A stretch of DNA of 64,000 bases from Nakamurella leprariae (GCF_016918035.1 NZ_JAERWK010000015.1:1-64000); one strand, 5' to 3'; shown: positions 28,863-37,711, counted from the stretch's first letter. Made by a program: numbers and translations. Notes: generated from the sequence alone by a model not told the origin.

Positions 28863-29606
28863 GTGGTTGACCAGTTCGCGGCCCGTGAGGGCCGGTCGCG
28901 GACCAGCGAGGGCAAGGTCGTGGAGGACGGTCCCGCACTGCGGTTCAGTGAGTACGCCCGGAGCCTGCAGGCCGAGGACGGGGTCGCGCCGACGCTCGCG
29001 GCGATCGTGCAGGCCGCTGCCGTGGACGGCATCCCCAACGCCGAGCACGCCGGGATCGCCGTGCTGTCCCGGCGGGAGATCCGGACGGTGGCGTCCAGCG
29101 ATGATCTGGTCGGCCAGGTGGACCGCATCCAGGCCGAGACCGGGCAGGGCCCGTTCTGGAGCGGTCTGCGCGATCACGTCACCGTGCGGATCGACGACCT
29201 GCAGGGCGACCGCCGCTGGCCGGCCTTCACCACCCGCGCTGCGGAACTCGAGGTCCGGTCCATGCTGTCGCTCCAGCTCTTCGTGCGTGACCGGGAACTC
29301 GGGGCGCTGAGCCTGTACTCCTCAGTGCCCGACGCGTTCGACCACGCCGCCGAGCAGGTCGGTCTGCTGATGGCCAGCCATGCGGCCATCGCCATGGTCG
29401 GTGCCCAGCAGCAGCACCACCTCGAGGTCGCCCTGGCCAACCGGGACCTCATCGGCCAGGCCAAGGGCGTGCTGATGGAGCGATATCGGATCACCGCCGA
29501 CCGCGCGTTCGCGCTGCTGGTCCGCGCCTCGCAGGACGGCAATCTGAAGATGGCCGAGGTGGCGCGGCGGGTCACCGAGACGGGGGCACTGCCCGACCGG
29601 GGTTGA
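28863..29606 (+). CDS. GAF-ANTAR RNA-binding antitermination regulator
   Basis: 247 residues. The GAF domain covers ~40-175, with AGIAVLSRREIRTVASSD, GPFWSGLRDH and a conserved core ending SLYSSVPDAFD. The ANTAR domain covers ~185-240: NRDLIGQAKGVLMERYRIT, then AFALLVRASQ and the helix KMAEVARRV. ANTAR proteins bind paired RNA hexaloops and prevent termination; the GAF domain senses a signal. GTG 28863 has GGGGAG about 5 bases upstream. Upstream AT-rich TAAAAT (28770-28775) may be a -10 box. Confidence 0.92.
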   Translation: MVDQFAAREGRSRTSEGKVVEDGPALRFSEYARSLQAEDGVAPTLAAIVQAAAVDGIPNAEHAGIAVLSRREIRTVASSDDLVGQVDRIQAETGQGPFWSGLRDHVTVRIDDLQGDRRWPAFTTRAAELEVRSMLSLQLFVRDRELGALSLYSSVPDAFDHAAEQVGLLMASHAAIAMVGAQQQHHLEVALANRDLIGQAKGVLMERYRITADRAFALLVRASQDGNLKMAEVARRVTETGALPDRG

Positions 29607-29694
29607 TCGGATCGGGACACGACCGTTTCATTCCGGCCGCTTCCGGTCACCGGTTCTCCAGGCGCCGGCCGAGCCGCGGACCGGAGGGCGCTCA

Positions 29695-29729
29695 GGGCCG
29701 GGCAGTTCAGCCGTGGTGCTGCCCGGCCC
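29695..29729. terminator. Hairpin terminator downstream of the GAF-ANTAR gene
   Basis: GGGCCGGGCAG (29695-29705) and CTGCCCGGCCC (29719-29729) pair perfectly over 11 bp with a 13-base loop. It lies 89 bases after the GAF-ANTAR stop and upstream of the TetR promoter. Confidence 0.7.
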
Positions 29730-29765
29730 GACCTCATCGGGCGCTCGCTCACCCGTCCGGATGAC

Positions 29766-29795
29766 TGCGCAGTGGGCAATCTTGCGCACTGCGCA
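29766..29795. promoter_or_regulatory. 30-bp near-perfect palindrome, probable TetR operator, with overlapping promoter
   Basis: TGCGCAGTGGGCAA and TTGCGCACTGCGCA flank a central TC; 13 of 14 positions pair. A possible -35 (TTGCGC, 29782-29787) lies in the right arm, with TAGCGT as -10 at 29806-29811, which would start transcription close to the GTG at 29819. This suggests a leaderless, self-repressed tetR transcript. Confidence 0.75.
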
Positions 29796-29818
29796 TCCAG
29801 TTCCGTAGCGTCGTGCCC

Positions 29819-30439
29819 GTGACATCGGGGGTGGGGCTGCGCGAGCGCAAGAAGGACGCGACCCGCCGTGCTCTGGTCGACGCGGCCCGGGATCTGGTCG
29901 CCGCACGCGGATACCAGCAGGTGACGATCGCGGACATCACCGAGGCGGCCGGCGTCTCCCGCCGCACCTTCTCCAACTACTTCACCAGCAAGGCCGACTG
30001 CGTCGCCGCGGCCGGTCCGGCGCTGGCGGCCGACCTGCTCGACCAGGTACGGGCGGCGGACCCGGCGCTGCCACTGGATCAGCTGGTCCGCTCGGCACTG
30101 CGCCAGGTGGCGGTCCAGTTCGGGGGGACACCTGGCGTGTTCCTGCTGATGGCGCCGGACGAGCCCGAGCTGCAGGCAGCCGAGTTGCAGGCCGACGAGG
30201 AGGTCGGCGAGCACGTCTCCCAGCTCGTCGCCGAGCGCGTCGGTCTCGACCTCGACGACATCCGGGTCGAGCTCGTCGTGCAGTTCGCGCTGCTGGCCTG
30301 TCGACGTGCCGCCCAGCGCTGGGTGGCGGCCGGTCGGCGCGACGGCACCGAGGGCCTGTTCCGCCTGCTCGACCTGAGCTTCTCGTTGCTCGACCTCACC
30401 GCGCTCCAGCAGCCGGGCGGGTCCGACCCGCAGTCCTGA
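29819..30439 (+). CDS. TetR-family repressor of the MMPL exporter
   Basis: 206 residues. The N-terminal HTH has the TetR pattern: TRRALVDAARDLVAARGY, then TIADITEAAGVSRRTFSNYF. The C-terminal ligand domain is variable and helical. GTG 29819 fits a leaderless transcript from the upstream promoter; GTG 29813 is the alternative. No ribosome site is visible. A near-perfect palindrome lies 24-53 bases upstream. The MMPL exporter follows 64 bases downstream on the same strand and is its likely target. Confidence 0.9.
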   Translation: MTSGVGLRERKKDATRRALVDAARDLVAARGYQQVTIADITEAAGVSRRTFSNYFTSKADCVAAAGPALAADLLDQVRAADPALPLDQLVRSALRQVAVQFGGTPGVFLLMAPDEPELQAAELQADEEVGEHVSQLVAERVGLDLDDIRVELVVQFALLACRRAAQRWVAAGRRDGTEGLFRLLDLSFSLLDLTALQQPGGSDPQS

Positions 30440-30503
30440 CCCGCAGTTCCGATCGAGCAGTTCCGATCCAGCAGCCCCCATCCAGCGAGGAGTTCCGTCG
30501 GCC

Positions 30504-32966
30504 ATGTCCACTCTGCTCTACCGATTGGCGCACGGCGCCACCCGCCTGCGCTGGGCGGTGCTCGTGGTCTGGCTCGTGCTGCTCGGTGGCATGGGCGGCG
30601 CCGCGCTGGTCTTCTCCGGCACCCTCACGTCGTCGTTCTCCATCCCTGGCACGGCCGGTCAGGAGGCGCTCAACACGCTGCAGTCCGAGATCCCCGGCGC
30701 CGGGGCCACCACCGGACGGATCGTGTTCGCCGCGCCGCAGGGGTCGACCCTGGCCGATCCGGAGTACCAGCAGGCGATCGCCGAGACGCTGCAGGAGATC
30801 GCCCCGCTGGACGGCGTGACCGGGGTGGTCGATCCGCAGACCGCGCAGACCATCGCGCCGACCGGCACGGTGGGCTACGCGACGGTGCAGTTCGCCGGGC
30901 AGCTCACCGAGATCCCCGAGGCCACCCAGGACGAGATCGCCACCGTCGTGGCCGAGCACCGGGTGGACGGGCTGGAGATCGAGCTGTCCGGTGGAGCGGT
31001 CAAGCAGACCCCGGCCATCGGGTCGACCGAGGCGCTCGGTGTCGTCGTGGCCATGGTGGTGCTGCTCATCACCTTCGGCTCCCTGGTCGCCGCGGCGATG
31101 CCGATGATCACTGCGTTGATCGGGGTGGCCGTCGGCATGGCCGGCATCCTCTGGGTGTCCGGGGCCGTGGAGATGTCGAACACCGCGCCGATCCTGGCCC
31201 TCATGCTGGGCCTGGCCGTGGGCATCGACTATGCGCTGTTCATCGTGTCCCGGCACCGGTCGCAGCTGATGGACGGGATGCCGGTCCGCGAGTCGATCGC
31301 CCGGGCGGTGGCCACCGCCGGCACCGCCGTGGTGTTCGCCGGCACCACCGTGCTCATCGCGCTGGCCGGCCTGTCGGTGGTGGGCATCCCGTTCCTGACC
31401 GTGATGGGCCTGGCCGCGGCCGGCACCGTCGCGGTGGCGGTGGTCATCGCCATCACCCTGCTGCCCGCGCTGCTGGCCTTCGCCGGGGAGCGGGTCGTCC
31501 GCAAGAAGGACCGCGCCCGGGTGGCCGCGGTCCGGGCCGAGCTGGCGGCGGGCGGCGGGCACCACGGCGTGGTCGACCATGCGGAGCGGTCCAACCGGTG
31601 GATCCGGTTCGTCAGTCGCCGGCCGGCGCTGGTGCTCATCGTCGGCGTGCTCGGGCTGGGCGTGCTTGCCGTACCGTTCGGCTCGCTGCACCTGGGCCTG
31701 CCCAGCGACGGGGTGGCCGGCACCGACACCACCCAGCGCAAGGCCTACGACCTGATCAGCCGGGAGTTCGGGCCGGGCTTCAACAACCCGCTGCTCATCA
31801 CCGCGGAGTTCGACAGCCCGCAGCCGCAGCTGCAGCAGGAGCTGGCCGAGCTGGGCCAGGGCATCCAGGCCGACTTCCCCGGCTCGATCGCCTTCGTGGC
31901 GCCGGGCGGGGCGAACGCGGACGGCACCTTCGCCTTCCTGACCGTCATCCCGACCACCGGCCAGACCGACGAGGCCACCGACGAGCTGGTCAACGACCTG
32001 CGCGCGGACGCGGGGAACCTGGGGGAGCGGATCGGCGCCACCATCGCCGTCACCGGCTTCACCGCGGTGGCCATCGACGTGTCGAGCAAGCTGGCCGATG
32101 CGCTGCCGATCTACCTGATCATCGTGGTGGGTCTGGCGCTGATCCTGCTGCTGTTGATCTTCCGGTCGATCGTGGTGCCGCTGAAGGCGGTGATCGGCTT
32201 CCTGCTCACCATCGGGGTGTCGTTCGGCGCGGTGGTCGCGGTCTACCAGTGGGGCTGGCTGGGCGGCATCTTCGGGGTGGACACCCCGGCGCCGATCATC
32301 TCGTTCCTGCCCATCCTGCTCATCGGTGTGCTGTTCGGGCTGGCGATGGACTACGAGGTGTTCCTGGTCGCCGGCATGCGCGAGGCCTACGTGCACGGAT
32401 CGCCGGCCGAGCGGGCCGTGGTCGGCGGGTTCAGTGCCGCGTCCCGGGTGGTCACCGCGGCCGCGATCATCATGACCAGCGTGTTCGCCGGCTTCATCCT
32501 GGCGCCCGACACGATCATCGCCTCGATCGGCTTCGCGCTCGGCCTGGGCGTGCTGGTCGACGCCTTCGTCGTCCGGATGACGCTGGTGCCGGCGGCCATG
32601 ACGCTGCTCGGCGACAAGGCCTGGTACCTGCCGAAGTGGCTGGGCCGGATCCTGCCGCGGGTGGACATCGAGGGCGAGCAGTTGCTCAAGCAGCTGGCGG
32701 CGCGCGAGCAGGGAGCCAGCGGATCCCCGGACGAGCGCACCGATGCGGTGCCGGCCGCGGTCGGCGCGCACAGCCGGGCCGACGACGGGGCGGACGGCTC
32801 CGCGAACGGGCACGTCGATCGGTTGGCGCATGTCGGGTCCCATGCGGCGCCCGAGCACGCGGCGCCGGACAACGGGTCGGGTACCGCGTCGGGCAACGGT
32901 GCCGACGGGATCTCGGATGTGGCCCAGGTCCGGACCGGCGGCCGGCATCGCGCCCCCGAGGACTGA
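30504..32966 (+). CDS. MMPL-family RND exporter
   Basis: 820 residues with twelve expected membrane segments in two halves, each with a large extracytoplasmic loop. Proton-relay motifs are present in both halves: GIDYALFIVSRHR and AMDYEVFLVAGMRE. The C-terminal ~110 residues are a soluble tail rich in Asp, Gly, His and Ala. MMPL proteins export lipids, siderophores or drugs using the proton gradient. GGAG lies before the ATG. It is the second gene of a tetR-mmpl operon. Confidence 0.93.
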   Translation: MSTLLYRLAHGATRLRWAVLVVWLVLLGGMGGAALVFSGTLTSSFSIPGTAGQEALNTLQSEIPGAGATTGRIVFAAPQGSTLADPEYQQAIAETLQEIAPLDGVTGVVDPQTAQTIAPTGTVGYATVQFAGQLTEIPEATQDEIATVVAEHRVDGLEIELSGGAVKQTPAIGSTEALGVVVAMVVLLITFGSLVAAAMPMITALIGVAVGMAGILWVSGAVEMSNTAPILALMLGLAVGIDYALFIVSRHRSQLMDGMPVRESIARAVATAGTAVVFAGTTVLIALAGLSVVGIPFLTVMGLAAAGTVAVAVVIAITLLPALLAFAGERVVRKKDRARVAAVRAELAAGGGHHGVVDHAERSNRWIRFVSRRPALVLIVGVLGLGVLAVPFGSLHLGLPSDGVAGTDTTQRKAYDLISREFGPGFNNPLLITAEFDSPQPQLQQELAELGQGIQADFPGSIAFVAPGGANADGTFAFLTVIPTTGQTDEATDELVNDLRADAGNLGERIGATIAVTGFTAVAIDVSSKLADALPIYLIIVVGLALILLLLIFRSIVVPLKAVIGFLLTIGVSFGAVVAVYQWGWLGGIFGVDTPAPIISFLPILLIGVLFGLAMDYEVFLVAGMREAYVHGSPAERAVVGGFSAASRVVTAAAIIMTSVFAGFILAPDTIIASIGFALGLGVLVDAFVVRMTLVPAAMTLLGDKAWYLPKWLGRILPRVDIEGEQLLKQLAAREQGASGSPDERTDAVPAAVGAHSRADDGADGSANGHVDRLAHVGSHAAPEHAAPDNGSGTASGNGADGISDVAQVRTGGRHRAPED

Positions 32967-32973
32967 GTGCTCG

Positions 32974-33195
32974 GTGCCGGACGACGACGAAGTCGGTCGG
33001 CGCATCGACGCCGCCGCTGACCGGGTCGGTCTGTCGCGGACCGAGTACCTGTGTCGTGACGTGGGTCGACTGCGCGCCGCAGTCAGACCGGAAGATCACG
33101 GTCGAGGATCTGGCACGGTCGAGGACCTGGAACGTGCGGCAGAGATCTTCGCCGATGTGGCCGACGACGAGGCGATGGAGCGGGCGTGGCGGTGA
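32974..33195 (+). CDS. VapB-like antitoxin, probably N-terminally shortened
   Basis: 73 residues from GTG 32974. VPDDDEVGRRIDAAADRVGL followed by SRTEYL matches the ribbon-helix-helix part of actinobacterial VapB antitoxins, and the C-terminal VEDLERAAEIFADVADDE with final AWR matches the toxin-binding tail. Typical members begin about eight residues earlier with the DNA-binding strand (like MSDVLIRDVP). That strand is not found here, because the frame runs straight into the MMPL 3' end. No ribosome site is evident. The partner toxin downstream is collapsed, so the pair is probably dead. Confidence 0.65.
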   Translation: MPDDDEVGRRIDAAADRVGLSRTEYLCRDVGRLRAAVRPEDHGRGSGTVEDLERAAEIFADVADDEAMERAWR

Positions 33196-33266
33196 GCCGC
33201 TGGCTCGTCGACCTGATCGCCGAGGTGACCGGCCAGTCCGTCGAGCGGTTGGCCGGCGACTTCTGA
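33186..33266 (+). pseudogene. Collapsed VapC (PIN) toxin with in-frame internal deletion
   Basis: A GTG at 33186 overlapping the antitoxin stop opens a 26-codon frame. It begins VAVSRWLVD, as VapC toxins do, then runs at once into LIAEVTGQSVERLAGDF, which matches the usual last residues of actinobacterial VapC. About 100 residues holding all PIN acidic active-site residues are missing. The two remaining ends are still in frame. Confidence 0.7.
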
Positions 33267-33269
33267 CGA

Positions 33270-35006
33270 TCAGCCGCGCCGGTACACCCGGGCCTCCCAC
33301 GGCCGCAACACGATCGCCTCGACGGGGTCCGGGTCCGGCCAATTGCCGAGGACCAGCTCGGCGCCCGCCCAGGCCGCCGCGTCCTGCACCTCGGCGAGCG
33401 CATCCTCCCCGCTGAAGTTGGCCACCACCAGCAATTGTCGCGGCCCGAGGGTGCGGGTGAACGCGTAGACGGTCGGATCGTCCGGCAGCAGCATGGTGAA
33501 GTCGCCGTGCGCGACGACGGGCTCGATGTGCCGCAGCTCGATGAGCCGGCGGTAGTGGTGGAACACCGAGTCCGGGTCGGCCACCGCGGCGGCCGCGTTG
33601 ATCTCGGTGTGGTTGGGATTGACCGGCGCCCAGGGGGTCCCGGTGGTGAAGCCGCCGGCATGTCCGTCGCCCCACTGCATCGGGGTGCGGGCGTTGTCCC
33701 GGCTCATCACCCGCAGCGCGGCCAGCACGGACTCCGACTCGGCGCCCAGCGCGATGGCCGCGGCGTAGTGGTTCACCGACTCGATGTCCAGGAAGTCGCC
33801 GGCCCGGACGAACGGGGCGTTCGTCATGCCCAGCTCCTCGCCCTGGTAGACGTACGGCGTGCCGCGGTGCAGGTGCAGCACGGTGCCCAGCAGCTTGGCC
33901 GACTCGACCCGCCAGCGGGTGTCGTCGCCGAACCGGGACACCACCCGCGGCTGGTCGTGGTTGTTCCAGTACAGGCTGTTCCAGCCGCGCTCGGCCAGCC
34001 CGGCCTGCCAGCGGCCGAACGACGCCTTGAGCGCGCGCAGGTCGAACGGCCGTACGTCCCACTTGCTCTCACCCTGGTCCAGCCCGACGTGTTCGAACTG
34101 GAAGACCATGTCGACCTCCCGGCGCTCGGGATCGGTGAACAGCACCGCCTCGTCGACCGTGACGCCGGGCATCTCGCCCACGGTGATGAACGCCCCGGTC
34201 CGGCCGGCGAACACCTCCTCGTGCAGCGCCTGCAGGAACTCGTGGATCCGCGGCCCGCAGACGTACTCCGCGGAGCCGTCACCGAGACCTCCGGGGCCGG
34301 GCCGGCCGTCGGCCAGCGGGGTGCGCTTGGAGATCAGGTTGATGACGTCCATCCGGAAGCCGTCCACGCCGCGGTCCAGCCACCACCGCATCATGGCGTG
34401 CACCGCCGCCCGGACCTCCGGGTTCTCCCAGTTCAGGTCGGGCTGCTTGCGGGAGAACAGGTGCAGGAAGTACTCGCCGGAGGCCTCGTCGAACTCCCAG
34501 GCCGGTCCGCTGAAGAAGGACGCCCAGTTGGTCGGCTCCGCCCCCGGGGCGCCCGGCGTCATGCCCTCCCGGGCCGGCTGCCACCAGTACCAGTCCCGCT
34601 TGGGGTCGTCCGCGCTCGAGCGGGAGGCGACGAACCACGGATGCTCGTCGGAGGTGTGGTTGACGACGAGGTCCATGACCAGCTTCATGCCGCGGGCGTG
34701 CAGCGCCGCGATCAGCTCGTCCAGCTCGTCGAGGGTGCCGAAGGCCGGGTCGATGCCCTGGTAATCGCTGATGTCGTAGCCGTTGTCGTCCTGCGGCGAC
34801 GGGTAGACCGGCGACAGCCACAACACGTCGACCCCCAGCTCGGCCAGATACGGCAGCCGGTCGATGACGCCGCGCAGGTCGCCGATGCCGTCGCCGTCCG
34901 AGTCGGCGAAGCTGCGCGGATAGACCTGGTAGACGACCGCGGAGCGCCACCAGGGCGCGTCCGTGACCGGGTCGGGCAGGGGCGGGCTGTCGGTCTGATC
35001 GGTCAC
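33270..35006 (-). CDS. GH13 alpha-glucosidase (oligo-1,6-glucosidase type)
   Basis: 578 residues, a full-length GH13 enzyme without a signal peptide. Conserved regions are DLVVNHTSDEHPWF, the nucleophile Asp220 in GFRMDVINLISK, the acid/base Glu278 in TVGEMPGV and Asp351 in NNHDQPR. The QPDLNWENPEVR stretch and the length match cytoplasmic alpha-glucosidases that hydrolyse isomaltose-like or maltose-like sugars; trehalose-related activity is an alternative. A short all-beta domain closes the protein. It starts with ATG 35006, and the gene ends 4 bases after the vapC relic. Confidence 0.93.
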   Translation of the reverse strand: MTDQTDSPPLPDPVTDAPWWRSAVVYQVYPRSFADSDGDGIGDLRGVIDRLPYLAELGVDVLWLSPVYPSPQDDNGYDISDYQGIDPAFGTLDELDELIAALHARGMKLVMDLVVNHTSDEHPWFVASRSSADDPKRDWYWWQPAREGMTPGAPGAEPTNWASFFSGPAWEFDEASGEYFLHLFSRKQPDLNWENPEVRAAVHAMMRWWLDRGVDGFRMDVINLISKRTPLADGRPGPGGLGDGSAEYVCGPRIHEFLQALHEEVFAGRTGAFITVGEMPGVTVDEAVLFTDPERREVDMVFQFEHVGLDQGESKWDVRPFDLRALKASFGRWQAGLAERGWNSLYWNNHDQPRVVSRFGDDTRWRVESAKLLGTVLHLHRGTPYVYQGEELGMTNAPFVRAGDFLDIESVNHYAAAIALGAESESVLAALRVMSRDNARTPMQWGDGHAGGFTTGTPWAPVNPNHTEINAAAAVADPDSVFHHYRRLIELRHIEPVVAHGDFTMLLPDDPTVYAFTRTLGPRQLLVVANFSGEDALAEVQDAAAWAGAELVLGNWPDPDPVEAIVLRPWEARVYRRG

Positions 35007-35096
35007 CGTTCCATCCTGCCGCCGGATCGCCGGTGACCCGCCGGCGGACCCGCTGTGGGTCGGGGTCCACAGGGGCCCGCCGACGGAGTTCCGGTC

Positions 35097-35123
35097 GGGG
35101 CGGCCGCCCGGGCGGGCCGCCCC
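35097..35123 (-). terminator. Hairpin terminator after the DUF4394 gene
   Basis: GGGGCGGCC (35097-35105) and GGCCGCCCC (35115-35123) form a 9-bp stem around a self-complementary GCCCGGGC loop. It lies 6 bases beyond the DUF4394 stop codon in the direction of transcription. Confidence 0.7.
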
Positions 35124-35128
35124 GGGGA

Positions 35129-36091
35129 TCAGCGTCCGCGCTGGTTCAGCAGCACCGCGATGTCGGTCACGATCCGCTGGCTGAAGACGCCCTTGGATTC
35201 GGCACTGCCGGTGAGCAGGTCGATCTCGACCAGCGTCGAGCGCCCCTTGATCGTGATCGTGGCGAATCCGGTGTTCTCGACCGCGCGGTCGTCCCGCAGG
35301 GTCGAGTAGATGTCGAACCCGGCGTCGCGGTCCGCGTCGACCCCGTAGGAGCCGGTCGGCACCAGCGTGCCGGCGTTGGCCGGGGACTGCAGGACCACCT
35401 GGTCGGCCACGGTGTCGAGGTCGAACAGCGTGGTGGCGGTGGCCGCGCTCAGGTCGTTGTTGGTGTACGCCGCGGCGCTGATGCCGGTGGCCGGGGCGCC
35501 GGCGTTGGACAGCGGGGTGTCGGCCACGGTGGCTCCGTTCGGGGCGTCGCCGGTCCCGAACGGCTGCCGCAGGTTCTGCCCGGTGTCGCTGACCACCCGC
35601 AGCGCGTTGGCGGCGGGGTTGAAGTCGACGCCGAACTGGGTCCCGGACAGGGCGACGCTCAGCTGCCCGACCTTGGCCGCCGCAGCCCTGTCACCGATCA
35701 GGTAGATGCCGCCGGCGTTCCCGACCGCGTACAGCTTGCCGTTCTGGACCCGGTGGTCGATGCCGATCAGGATGCGGTCGCCGGCGAGCCCGGTGACGGT
35801 CATGGGCTGGCCGGTGCGGCCCGGCTTGTCCACCGAGAAGACCACCAAGGCCCGGCCGCCGTCGGTGAGTCCGACGGCGGACAGTCCGCCGGACTTGCCG
35901 CGGGAGTGCTGGTCGCCCTTGCCGAACAGGGCGGTCTGCACGGAACCGCCCACTCCGGCCAGGGCGTTCGTCGACACCTCTGCGGTTCGACCCGCGGTTG
36001 CCGGGGCCGCGGTCGCGGCCGACGGGAGTGCCAGTCCGGCCGCCAGGATCGCGGCCAGCATGCCGGTCGTGCCGAGCGTGCGCATGCGCAT
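35129..36091 (-). CDS. Secreted DUF4394 protein
   Basis: 320 residues. A signal peptide (~1-29; MLAAILAAGLALPSAATA) is followed by a ~290-residue DUF4394 domain, with the repeated pattern seen in LIGIDHRVQNGKLYAVGNAG, FGVDFNPAANALRVVSDTGQ and GVDADRDAGFDI. The family is predicted to fold as a beta-propeller and its function is unknown. It is divergent from an ECF sigma/anti-sigma pair, which may control it. An inverted repeat lies between them. Confidence 0.88.
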   Translation of the reverse strand: MRMRTLGTTGMLAAILAAGLALPSAATAAPATAGRTAEVSTNALAGVGGSVQTALFGKGDQHSRGKSGGLSAVGLTDGGRALVVFSVDKPGRTGQPMTVTGLAGDRILIGIDHRVQNGKLYAVGNAGGIYLIGDRAAAAKVGQLSVALSGTQFGVDFNPAANALRVVSDTGQNLRQPFGTGDAPNGATVADTPLSNAGAPATGISAAAYTNNDLSAATATTLFDLDTVADQVVLQSPANAGTLVPTGSYGVDADRDAGFDIYSTLRDDRAVENTGFATITIKGRSTLVEIDLLTGSAESKGVFSQRIVTDIAVLLNQRGR

Positions 36092-36208
36092 GAGGGGACC
36101 TTTCGTTCGGGTCGTGCTGCCGCTCCGGGTCGGCCTGGACGACGGGCCGTCCGCAGCACGGGGGTGGGGCGGTCATCATGGGTACGCACTTGGACCGGAC
36201 CACGTTCA

Positions 36209-36234
36209 CCCGTCCGGGAGAAATCTCCGACGGG
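36209..36234. promoter_or_regulatory. Inverted repeat between DUF4394 gene and ECF sigma gene
   Basis: CCCGTC...GGAGA and TCTCC...GACGGG pair around a central AA with a two-base bulge on the left. It is in the 280-base divergent region and could be an operator for either gene. I could not see a convincing pair of ECF -35/-10 boxes. Confidence 0.4.
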
Positions 36235-36371
36235 GCCATCGGGATGTCGCCCGATCGAGCCCGTCGGGATCGTTTCCGTTCACTCGAGGGTGCACGACGA
36301 GACGTGGCTCACCCCGCTGAACGCGGACCCGCCGCGCTGCGTAGGGACCCGCGACGAGGAGGTGGTGGCCG

Positions 36372-36935
36372 GTGCCCGCACTGACGCGGCGACGCGCCGC
36401 ACGGTCGGCCGGGTTGGGCGACGAGGCGGCGGTCAAGGCCGCCTACGCCGCGCACGGCGCCGAGCTGTACCGGTTCGCATTGCGAGCACTGGATGATCCG
36501 GGCGCAGCGCAGGACGCCGTCCAGGAGACGTTCCTGCGGGCCTGGCGATCGGCCGACCGGTTCGATCCCGAGCTGGCCAGTCTTCGGGTGTGGCTCTTCG
36601 CGATCGTGCGGAACGTGGTCGTCGACCAGACCCGGCGCCGGTCTGCCGGCTCGTGGGCCAAGGTGCCGACCGGGGGCGACGACGAGGTCGTGGCGGCCCT
36701 GGCCCCGGTCCCGGATGACACCGCGATCATGGTCGACCGGTGGGTGGTGGCCGAGGCCCTGGGCCGGATCAGCGTCGATCACCGGTATGTGATCGTGGAG
36801 ACGTACCTGCGCGGCCGGTCCTACGAGGAACTCGCCGCGGAACGCGGTGTCCCGGTGGGCACCCTGCGCAGTCGTTCCTTCTATGCGCTCAAGGCCCTGC
36901 GGGTGGCCATGGACGAGATGGGGGTGACCTTGTGA
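36372..36935 (+). CDS. ECF RNA polymerase sigma factor
   Basis: 187 residues. Region 2 includes LDDPGAAQDAVQETFLRAWR and FDPELASLRVWLFAIVRNVV; region 4 includes VIVETYLRGRSYEELAAERG and VPVGTLRSRSFYALKALR. This is the sigma-70 group IV pattern without regions 1 and 3. GTG 36372 follows GAGGAGG. Its TGA overlaps the anti-sigma start, so sigma and anti-sigma are co-translated. Confidence 0.92.
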   Translation: MPALTRRRAARSAGLGDEAAVKAAYAAHGAELYRFALRALDDPGAAQDAVQETFLRAWRSADRFDPELASLRVWLFAIVRNVVVDQTRRRSAGSWAKVPTGGDDEVVAALAPVPDDTAIMVDRWVVAEALGRISVDHRYVIVETYLRGRSYEELAAERGVPVGTLRSRSFYALKALRVAMDEMGVTL

Positions 36936-37606
36936 GTTCCGATGACCACCGCACGCTGCGCGAACTGCTCGGCGCCTTCGCGCTCGGTCAGCTCAGTGAC
37001 GGCGAACGGCTCGCCGTGCAGGCCCACCTGGACGGCTGCGCCGAGTGCCGGGCCGAGCTGGCGGAGCTGCAGCCGGTGGTGGCCGCACTCTCCGGTCTCG
37101 ACCCCGACTCCCTCGGAGCGCCGGCTCGACCGCCGGCCCAGCTGGAGGAAGCCGTCCTGACGTCGGTGCGAGCGGAGCTGCGGCAGCGTGCCCGGTCTCG
37201 GCTGCTGCGCCGGGCCGGGACCGGTCTGCTGGCGGCGGCGATCGTGGTGGGCGTGTTCGTGCTCGGACTGCAGCTGCGTCCGGCTCCCTCGACGCCCACG
37301 CCTCCGCCGGTGGTCCCGATGGCCGTGCAGCAGCTGGCGACCGGGGTGCAGGCAGGCGCGGGCCTGGTGCGCCACACCTGGGGGACCGAGCTCAAGCTCA
37401 CGGCCACGGGGCTGGACGACGGCGGTGCGTACACCGTCACCTTCGTCCGGGCCGACGGCAGCACGGTGCCGGGCGGGACGTTCCTGGGGACGGGCGACAA
37501 CACGCTGACGTGCAGTCTCAACGGCGCCCTGCCGTTGGACCAGACGGCCGAGATCATCGTGACCGATGCGGCCGGGGAGCTGGTCCTGGACGCCGTCCCG
37601 GTCTGA
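36932..37606 (+). CDS. Zinc-type anti-sigma factor, single membrane span
   Basis: 224 residues from GTG 36932. The cytoplasmic ZAS domain has LGAFALGQLSDGER, then HLDGCAECRAEL (the HxxxCxxC ligand set) near residue 31. One membrane segment lies at ~96-113 (LLAAAIVVGVFVLGLQL). An extracytoplasmic beta-rich RskA-like domain follows a Pro-rich linker. It should hold the upstream sigma factor inactive at the membrane. Gene overlap is GTGA. Confidence 0.9.
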   Translation: MSSDDHRTLRELLGAFALGQLSDGERLAVQAHLDGCAECRAELAELQPVVAALSGLDPDSLGAPARPPAQLEEAVLTSVRAELRQRARSRLLRRAGTGLLAAAIVVGVFVLGLQLRPAPSTPTPPPVVPMAVQQLATGVQAGAGLVRHTWGTELKLTATGLDDGGAYTVTFVRADGSTVPGGTFLGTGDNTLTCSLNGALPLDQTAEIIVTDAAGELVLDAVPV

Positions 37607-37674
37607 CCGGCCACCGGCTGAGCGAGGCAGCGGGTCATCGACGCATCGCCCTGGTAGCGGACGGAGGAGGCGGA

Positions 37675-37711
37675 CAGACCCACCGCGGGTCGGGGGGCCG
37701 CGGTGGGTCTG
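37675..37711. terminator. Bidirectional hairpin terminator
   Basis: CAGACCCACCGCGG (37675-37688) and CCGCGGTGGGTCTG (37698-37711) pair perfectly over 14 bp with a G-rich 9-base loop. It lies between the convergent anti-sigma gene and the LLM-flavin gene. Confidence 0.85.

Noticed and set aside
30396-33005. 869-codon minus-strand frame opposite the MMPL gene
   Set aside because: It is rich in His/Asp/Gly/Gln, as expected for the antisense of a GC-rich membrane protein, and has no family match.
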